The notes under the pieces are model-generated. The model saw only the letters and a program-made list of their open reading frames with translations, was not told where the DNA came from and did not search any database. Below are positions 5,715 to 10,259 of a stretch of 10,259 nt of DNA, piece after piece (the stretch's first letter is position 1; each line of letters starts with the position of its first letter). The translations under genes and the position numbers were made by a program. Source of the DNA: Desulfobacteraceae bacterium (GTDB lineage: Bacteria > Desulfobacterota > DSM-4660 > Desulfatiglandales > Desulfatiglandaceae); NCBI GenBank assembly GCA_030642205.1, contig DAOWOF010000062.1:1-10259 (forward strand). Reading direction: 5' to 3'.

Positions 5715-6905
5715 TTAAAAAATTACAAATTTTTCACTCTTTTCATTCCAGAGCGCAATAAAAACCCAACCGATTAAGATTAATACGAAAAAGGGGACTG
5801 CGATATACCAGGATACAATATCCGGAAGAAAAATCCCCGTGCCAAGCTTATCGATCAAGCCACTCTTTTTTAGTAATGATAAAACTAAAGAGTTAGTAAT
5901 GGCAAAGGCGATAAATGTTACTGCTAATTTAGTATGGCCTTCGCCCAGCCTCCATAAAGTACTACTGGCACATCCACCAGCTAAAAGCATGCCAATGCCA
6001 AAAATAACTCCACCTGTCAAGCTGCCAATCCAAAAAGGATGGTATACGCCCATAGTATCAGGTTGAAGATAATTCCACTTAATGACCGCGGAACCAAATC
6101 CATAGATCATCAGGCTCATGGCAACAACCCATACCATTTCAGACTCGCCTGTCATCAATGGGCAGCGAAAGGCCCTGACAAAACAGAATCGGGAACGATG
6201 CATTATCAATCCAATCAAAAGACCAAAAAAAAGCAACCCGCCCAGTTCGGTTTTATCAAGAAAGGAATATATATAAAAACCTGCAACTATAAGCAGAAGG
6301 ATGAGGCCTCCTAAATATGGCTGAATTATGGACCAGTCAAACTTGTCTTTTTGGCTTTCAGGCTGTTGGAAAACAGCTTTTTGCGGAAGATGTTCCATTT
6401 CCCACAAAAGATATTTCAATCCCAAATAGGCCCCAATGCCAAGTCCGATCATCATGGCAAATCCACCAATTGAAAAAACGCCTATGGCAGAATAAAAACC
6501 GCCCACATTACAACCTCCTGCCAGAGCTGCTCCGGCCCCCATGAATATCCCGCCTGCCAAACCTTTAAGATACTCCATTGCAGGCGCGCGTCTGATCTTA
6601 AATTGATTAGAGATCAGGGCTGAGGCAAGGGCTCCCAAAAAAAGGCCTAAATTAACTATAACCACAGGATGCAACAGAGGCGCTACAGGTTTTATACAAG
6701 AAGCACCTGTCAAAAAAAAGAACCAGTCCCCCAGATTACGATATCCGGCGGCAATCCCCCATGGGCTGCTCCAAAGAAAAATCATTAGGGCCATAAAAGC
6801 AATCAGGATACCTGCCAGCCAGGTTGGCCAATTTTCTTTAAAAAAGCCAGAATAAGCTTTATTTAGTTCTTCTTTTATACTTCCACAAAAGGTTTCAGAC
6901 CCCAT
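5715..6905 (-). CDS. yedE: YeeE/YedE-family membrane transporter
   Basis: A 396-residue polytopic inner-membrane protein of the YeeE/YedE family. It shows the two-fold internal repeat with the signature ALAGGCNVGGFYS (Cys132) in the first half and LLAGGCASSTLWRLGEG (Cys312) in the second. Between them is RSRFCFVRAFRCPLM, with Cys241 and Cys248. In the family member TsuA, conserved membrane cysteines line the thiosulfate path, so import of thiosulfate or a related sulfur compound is the natural inference. Homologues are also linked to selenium metabolism (YedE/FdhT), so selenium transport is an alternative. The start at 6905 has AAGGA five bases upstream. It heads the sulfur cluster, with tusA 62 bases downstream. 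A perfect 13-bp inverted repeat lies just ahead of it. Confidence 0.9.
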   Translation of the reverse strand: MGSETFCGSIKEELNKAYSGFFKENWPTWLAGILIAFMALMIFLWSSPWGIAAGYRNLGDWFFFLTGASCIKPVAPLLHPVVIVNLGLFLGALASALISNQFKIRRAPAMEYLKGLAGGIFMGAGAALAGGCNVGGFYSAIGVFSIGGFAMMIGLGIGAYLGLKYLLWEMEHLPQKAVFQQPESQKDKFDWSIIQPYLGGLILLLIVAGFYIYSFLDKTELGGLLFFGLLIGLIMHRSRFCFVRAFRCPLMTGESEMVWVVAMSLMIYGFGSAVIKWNYLQPDTMGVYHPFWIGSLTGGVIFGIGMLLAGGCASSTLWRLGEGHTKLAVTFIAFAITNSLVLSLLKKSGLIDKLGTGIFLPDIVSWYIAVPFFVLILIGWVFIALWNEKSEKFVIF

Positions 6906-6931
6906 TTAATTCCTTGATAATCAATGATGAT

Positions 6932-6970
6932 AACTGAGTCAAAAAGCGCAAAGCACATTTTGACTCAGTT
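6932..6970. terminator. Perfect 13-bp inverted repeat between porin and yedE
   Basis: AACTGAGTCAAAA (6932-6944) and TTTTGACTCAGTT (6958-6970) are exact inverse complements around a 13-base loop. The position, 45 bases past the porin stop and 26 bases before the yedE start, suits a terminator for the porin. However, the stem is A/T-rich at the loop side and no T-run follows it on the minus strand. It may instead be an operator or an attenuating hairpin for the yedE cluster. Confidence 0.5.
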
Positions 6971-7015
6971 TGTAAAAAGTTTTTCCTTCACCGCCTGTAT
7001 ATCAGAGGAAGCAAA

Positions 7016-8824
7016 TTAATACCTGATAGTAGCTGAAACATAAATGTTCCACACTTTATCAATTACCGGAAAAAGGGCGTCAAGAGCAGAAAGTTCATCT
7101 ATCTTGACAGGCGCACCCATGGGATTTCCACTGCCTGTATACTCATAATCATAATACTGACCACCAATCTTTACAAAAAAGTTGTCATCAACAATTGGTT
7201 GAATATAGTACGCCTCATAGACACTTCCCCTTGTAGCGAGCTTGCTTGCCACAAGAGAGTCTTCAGCGCCAGTCATATTAATCCAGTACTTTGAACCCCA
7301 GTTATACTCAAGACCCAAAGAGCCGTCATACGGCATCGGAATAACTGTGCCTGCATAGATACTATAACCATCATGAGACTCCAAAACTCCATTGGAGCTC
7401 ACAACACTGCTTCCTAATAAATTATAAAATGGATTCTCTGATACTTTTTCAGGATCGGTACGACTCATTGAAGGCGCAAAGAACAGGCCAATATCTCCTA
7501 TTGATGTGGGGATAGATGTCTTCCCCAGGAGAGTAATCATATCCATATCGCCTATATTTGTAACAGCTTCCATTCTGCTGATCCAGGCTCCACGGTTGAC
7601 AGTAAAACTATAGGTTCCATCAGATTCCAAAAATGGAATAAAAGGCATAAGCATAGTTCCAACAAAACCATCAGTAAGGTCCCATGCATGGGCATAATTC
7701 ATGATAAGGCTGGTTGTATCATCATCGTATAAAGTTGAGATAAAACCACCAAAGTTCACATCATCCACATTATGCTGACCATTTAAGGAAAAACTGTTTC
7801 CCCAGTCACTCTCAAAGCCTATGCCATAGCAAAGCTTAAAAGCCGCGCCGGGAACACCTGTGAGATCTTCCAGATCCAGATTGAAAGAAAATCCGTCAAA
7901 CTGCCAATTAATAATAGTAGCTACCGGCGATCCGCCTACCAGGCTATTATTCCCAAATTCAAGAGGAGTACCTTCTGTGGCAGGCCTTCTTCCTATCGAT
8001 AAATTTATCGGAATAGAAGCAATCTGGTTTTTATAGTTAAAATAAGCCCGTTCCACATGAACTGTATCTCCATGAGGAAGAGCAGTAGTATTTCCGTCAA
8101 GGGTAATATCTCCAAATGTTCCGGTATTAAATTTGACACCCGAGCTGTCGCCAAAGACCTTATACATGGCAAGCCGACCCGTAAAACTTAGTTGATCATT
8201 AACTTTGGCTTTAAGATTAAGCCTGAAACGATTAGTGTAGATAACATCATTATCAGCCGTATATTTATCAACCGGTATATAAATACCGGACATTATTCCG
8301 AACATTTGATTAATTACAGACTTTGGAGCCCCGTTAAAGCCACCTATTAAGGGCATAACCATCCCCTGGATGGCTTCAGGAGTCATCATGGCCTGAAGCG
8401 CGTCTGGGGATAGAGTAGACATCATCCCTGATAACTGTGTCCATCCTGCGGGATTATACTCTCCGAAAAACCCATCCATCAGCCACTGGGGAGCACGGCT
8501 TACATCAGAATATCGCAGTGAACTTGCCTGGGTTCGCAACTCAAAACCAAGAGAAAGCTTATCCGTGGCAGTATGCAGCTCCGCCTGACTCAGCCTGTCG
8601 TCCAACTCAATTATTTCCTCATCTTTTTCAATCCGTTTGCTTTCTAGCTGATCAAGTTTATCCTGCATCGTCTGCATTTGTTTATTCATATCCAGGATCT
8701 GCTTTTTCAACACATCAATATCATCTTTAGCCAAAGCTGATCCGGAGCAAATGAAAATCGATAAAAACATTAGCCCCAGCAGTTTTAACAATCTTCCTTT
8801 CCACCTGGTAAAACAGTCTTTCAT
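7016..8824 (-). CDS. DUF3373-type outer-membrane porin
   Basis: A 602-residue outer-membrane protein. It has a basic N-terminus and a hydrophobic signal peptide ending SALA (about residue 32). A charged coiled coil follows at about 36-77 (heptads through VLKKQILDMNKQMQTMQDKL), probably a periplasmic or trimerising segment. The remainder is rich in alternating, aromatic-bounded beta strands, and the chain ends in VSATIRY, a classic C-terminal aromatic beta signal. The architecture matches the DUF3373 family of putative porins in Desulfobacterota and Campylobacterota. AAGGAGG sits five bases before the second of two adjacent ATGs, so 8824 is preferred over 8827. The gene lies upstream of yedE on the same strand with 110 bases between. 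Co-function, as an entry route for sulfur anions, is inference. The solute is unknown. Confidence 0.82.
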   Translation of the reverse strand: MKDCFTRWKGRLLKLLGLMFLSIFICSGSALAKDDIDVLKKQILDMNKQMQTMQDKLDQLESKRIEKDEEIIELDDRLSQAELHTATDKLSLGFELRTQASSLRYSDVSRAPQWLMDGFFGEYNPAGWTQLSGMMSTLSPDALQAMMTPEAIQGMVMPLIGGFNGAPKSVINQMFGIMSGIYIPVDKYTADNDVIYTNRFRLNLKAKVNDQLSFTGRLAMYKVFGDSSGVKFNTGTFGDITLDGNTTALPHGDTVHVERAYFNYKNQIASIPINLSIGRRPATEGTPLEFGNNSLVGGSPVATIINWQFDGFSFNLDLEDLTGVPGAAFKLCYGIGFESDWGNSFSLNGQHNVDDVNFGGFISTLYDDDTTSLIMNYAHAWDLTDGFVGTMLMPFIPFLESDGTYSFTVNRGAWISRMEAVTNIGDMDMITLLGKTSIPTSIGDIGLFFAPSMSRTDPEKVSENPFYNLLGSSVVSSNGVLESHDGYSIYAGTVIPMPYDGSLGLEYNWGSKYWINMTGAEDSLVASKLATRGSVYEAYYIQPIVDDNFFVKIGGQYYDYEYTGSGNPMGAPVKIDELSALDALFPVIDKVWNIYVSATIRY

Positions 8825-8850
8825 CATTTCCTCCTTAATATATTAAACTT

Positions 8851-8879
8851 TAAATATTGTGCTATTTTTCACTTGACAA
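8851..8879 (-). promoter_or_regulatory. Candidate sigma70-type promoter of the porin
   Basis: On the minus strand TTGTCA (8879-8874) and TATTTA (8856-8851) are separated by 17 bases, about 25 bases before the porin start. The -35 is good (five of six) and the -10 weak (three of six). A 6+6-bp inverted repeat, ACATCT/AGATGT (8896-8909), lies just upstream of the -35 and could bind an activator. Confidence 0.3.
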
Positions 8880-9307
8880 AGGTAAGAACGATCAAACATC
8901 TTCAGATGTCATCCTACGACCAAGAAAAAAGCTATCAATAGTTAGAATTTACCAGACACAAGCAATAATAATGCCAACTCAAAACAATATACATGAGACC
9001 ATATGTCTATCTATATTTAAAAAAAAGAAAACATAACAATTTCACGAAATTATATATCCAACTAGTTTGTATCCTTTATAAAGCCCTTTTTTCTATTTTA
9101 GCATCAGGCCAACGCCTATACCTCATAATATAGCAAGCTATTCCAACACTTATAATTCGCCTGTTTCCTTAGCTTAAAACAAGCTACTGATTCCATTTCA
9201 AACACCAGTTATAATTATAAAAATGTTTTTAAAATAAATATTATGAAATAGATTATATATATTGAAAGAATATGAAATATAAAGGAAAGGGGAAAAACAG
9301 CTAACCT

Positions 9308-9338
9308 ACAGCTTAACATATGTTAACTGTAAACAGTT
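9308..9338. promoter_or_regulatory. Two overlapping palindromes
   Basis: TTAACATATGTTAA (9313-9326) is a perfect 14-base palindrome. With one bulged C it extends to ACAG/CTGT (9308-9330). It overlaps a second dyad, AACTGT-AA-ACAGTT (9325-9338). Such packed symmetric sites usually bind a dimeric regulator, but no gene starts nearby. On the minus strand a T5 run follows some nine bases later, so a role in ending the chelatase transcript is also possible. Confidence 0.3.
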
Positions 9339-9412
9339 GCAGGATTACAGGATAGGTAAAGACGTTTTATACCCATCAACTATATTTGAGACATAAAACA
9401 TTGGGGTAGTCC

Positions 9413-9770
9413 TTAATGTGTAGAGGTATGTTTAACTATTTGAGGCGCCATCCCGGCATTATAGTGATGAATAAAATTCCAGACAGCGCCAATATGATTT
9501 TCTAACTCATGGTTTTTAACAGAACAAAGTCCCCCATGCCATTAAGCCGTCTGTCATTATCTGTAAATATGAGACATATACAGGCCCTGTGGTAGCGGTG
9601 CGAAAGCGCCCGCATCAAGGGCATATTCGAATTTGTTTTCATAGCAGGCTGGCCCGGGAAATACATGCTCCATTGAGCAAATATCATCTGCTGTCACCCG
9701 CATGGAAACTGTTTCAATAAGGGTGAGCAACTTGACATTAGGAAAGAGAATTGGGGATTCTGTTTACCAT
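9413..9770 (-). pseudogene. Broken reading frame downstream of the chelatase ATPase gene
   Basis: An excellent ribosome binding site, AAGGAGG, lies five bases before ATG 9770, but that frame closes after ten codons (MVNRIPNSLS). A neighbouring frame is open from 9763 to 9560 and has coding-like composition. It includes TLIETVSMRVTADD, then ICSMEHVFPGPACYENKFEY and GLYMSHIYR, and stops at TAA 9559 followed by TGA and another TAA. The same frame then opens again to 9416 (KNHELENHIGAVWNFIHHYN) and ends at TAA 9415. This is the pattern of a gene interrupted by one frameshift near its start and later stops. I do not recognise the ancestral family. It begins 75 bases after the chelatase gene and was probably in its operon. 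It may also be a genuine gap with chance open frames. Confidence 0.35.
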
Positions 9771-9845
9771 GGAGACCTCCTTTGTCTGTAAAGGATGATC
9801 CAGCCTGGACGGTTTTATAATGCTTGCTTAAATTTTCGATTTTTA

Positions 9846-10259
9846 TCATTTTTGGCTTCGCATGCTTTGTACATCGACCACAATATCCTGGAGCGGCTTT
9901 CTCCGAACACGATGAGGAAGCGCCAGTTCCGCGGCTGTATCAACATCCTCTTGCAAGACCTCCTTACGACCGTGATATGCGGCCAGGGTCTTTGCCGTTT
10001 TCATTATAATAATGTCCCCGCGGTGGCCGTCCACACCCACATCCAGACAGTAAGAAGCAGCTTCATAAAGCAGGTCTCTTGAAATCATTACATCGGGATA
10101 CGCCGCAATGGCTACATTAATGGCATCAGCCAGCTGCATGGAATCTGTTTCCCATTTTTCACAAAATATTTCAGGATCTTCATCAAACTGCGCCCGCCGT
10201 ACCATAATAGCAACACGATCATCAGGATCTCGAATGCCTTCGATGTTGACACACAGCCC
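9846..10259 (-). CDS. ChlI/BchI-like AAA+ magnesium/cobalt chelatase ATPase, C-terminal part
   Basis: The last 137 codons of a gene entering from the right edge; the frame is open to base 10259. The start LCVNIEGIRDPDDRVAIMVR corresponds to the arm after sensor 1 in BchI/ChlI (usual pattern VEIEG-x-x-D-x-x-x-R). The segment GVDGHRGDIIIMKTAKTLAA and the closing ELALPHRVRRKP match the helical lid with the sensor-2 arginine region. These ATPases drive metal insertion by large chelatase subunits such as BchH or CobN. Single ChlI-like proteins are common in anaerobes that make cobamides but not chlorophyll. Walker A and B lie outside the window. The tail is short, so no fused VWA (ChlD) domain is present at this end. 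The metal cannot be told from this fragment. Confidence 0.88.
   Translation of the reverse strand, partial: GLCVNIEGIRDPDDRVAIMVRRAQFDEDPEIFCEKWETDSMQLADAINVAIAAYPDVMISRDLLYEAASYCLDVGVDGHRGDIIIMKTAKTLAAYHGRKEVLQEDVDTAAELALPHRVRRKPLQDIVVDVQSMRSQK

Larger units (their letters stand above)
8825..9412. other. AT-rich non-coding region between the porin and the broken frame
   Basis: No credible coding frame is visible on either strand in these 590 bases, which are strongly AT-rich, especially 9000-9280. The part next to the porin must hold the porin's promoter. The part near 9300-9340 holds the overlapping palindromes listed separately. No tRNA, riboswitch or mobile-element end was recognised. 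Confidence 0.6.

Noticed and set aside
6914..6942. A promoter-like pair on the minus strand, TTGACT (6942-6937) and TATCAA (6919-6914) with 17-base spacing, ahead of yedE
   Set aside because: Transcription would start at or inside the ribosome binding site and ATG of yedE, wasting a good AAGGA. The -35 is also part of the 13-bp inverted repeat, so the match is probably incidental.
9502..9687. A 61-codon minus-strand frame beginning MIFAQWSMYF
   Set aside because: It has no ribosome binding site and overlaps a better, coding-like frame (9763-9560). Its Met- and Arg-rich composition is typical of an out-of-frame shadow.
9795..10082. Two plus-strand frames (95 and 61 codons) over the chelatase region
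   Set aside because: They are antisense to the ChlI-like frame, which has unmistakable family motifs. Their translations show no domain features and they lack ribosome binding sites.

Overview
The window looks like chromosomal DNA of an AT-rich, Gram-negative anaerobe, most likely a sulfate-reducing member of the Desulfobacterota (Desulfobacteraceae-like). This is inferred from gene content: an FmdB-type zinc ribbon, a YedE/TusA/DsrE/DsrH sulfur-handling cluster, a DUF3373-type outer-membrane porin and a ChlI-like chelatase ATPase. No marker gene fixes the taxon and no search was run.

Layout. (1) 2-289, plus strand: 3' end of a FetB-like (UPF0014) ABC permease. (2) 311-2587, minus strand: two ABC-2 permeases in tandem, converging on fetB; no ATPase or HlyD-like gene is encoded beside them. 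(3) 2588-3197: about 600 bases without a gene, carrying a short repeated motif, a perfect 10-bp inverted repeat and a nested hairpin. (4) 3198-3927, plus strand: an FmdB zinc-ribbon gene followed by a gene of unknown function, the latter preceded by an 8-codon reading frame that overlaps its start as ATGA. (5) 4140-6905, minus strand: a compact sulfur-trafficking cluster read in the order yedE, tusA, dsrE-like 1, a 58-residue dsrH/tusB-like gene, dsrE-like 2, and a secreted cytochrome c-like protein that has lost its haem-attachment motif. (6) 7016-8824, minus strand: a 602-residue DUF3373-type porin, separated from yedE by a perfect 13-bp inverted repeat. (7) 8825-9412: AT-rich, apparently non-coding. 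(8) 9413-9770, minus strand: a frame broken by stops, with an excellent ribosome binding site, just downstream of (9) the C-terminal third of a ChlI/BchI-like AAA+ ATPase that enters from the right edge.

Working model. The porin could admit small anions across the outer membrane. YedE, of the TsuA thiosulfate-transporter superfamily, could carry a reduced sulfur (or selenium) compound across the inner membrane. TusA would accept persulfide sulfur, and the DsrE/DsrH-like trio would act as a reduced version of the TusBCD/DsrEFH relay. Of the trio, DsrE-like 1 lacks cysteine, the DsrH-like protein is about 60% of usual length, and DsrE-like 2 keeps one candidate active cysteine. The haem-less secreted cytochrome-like protein at the end of the cluster keeps three cysteines. 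It is the least explained part and, with the miniature DsrH, the best candidate for something new here.
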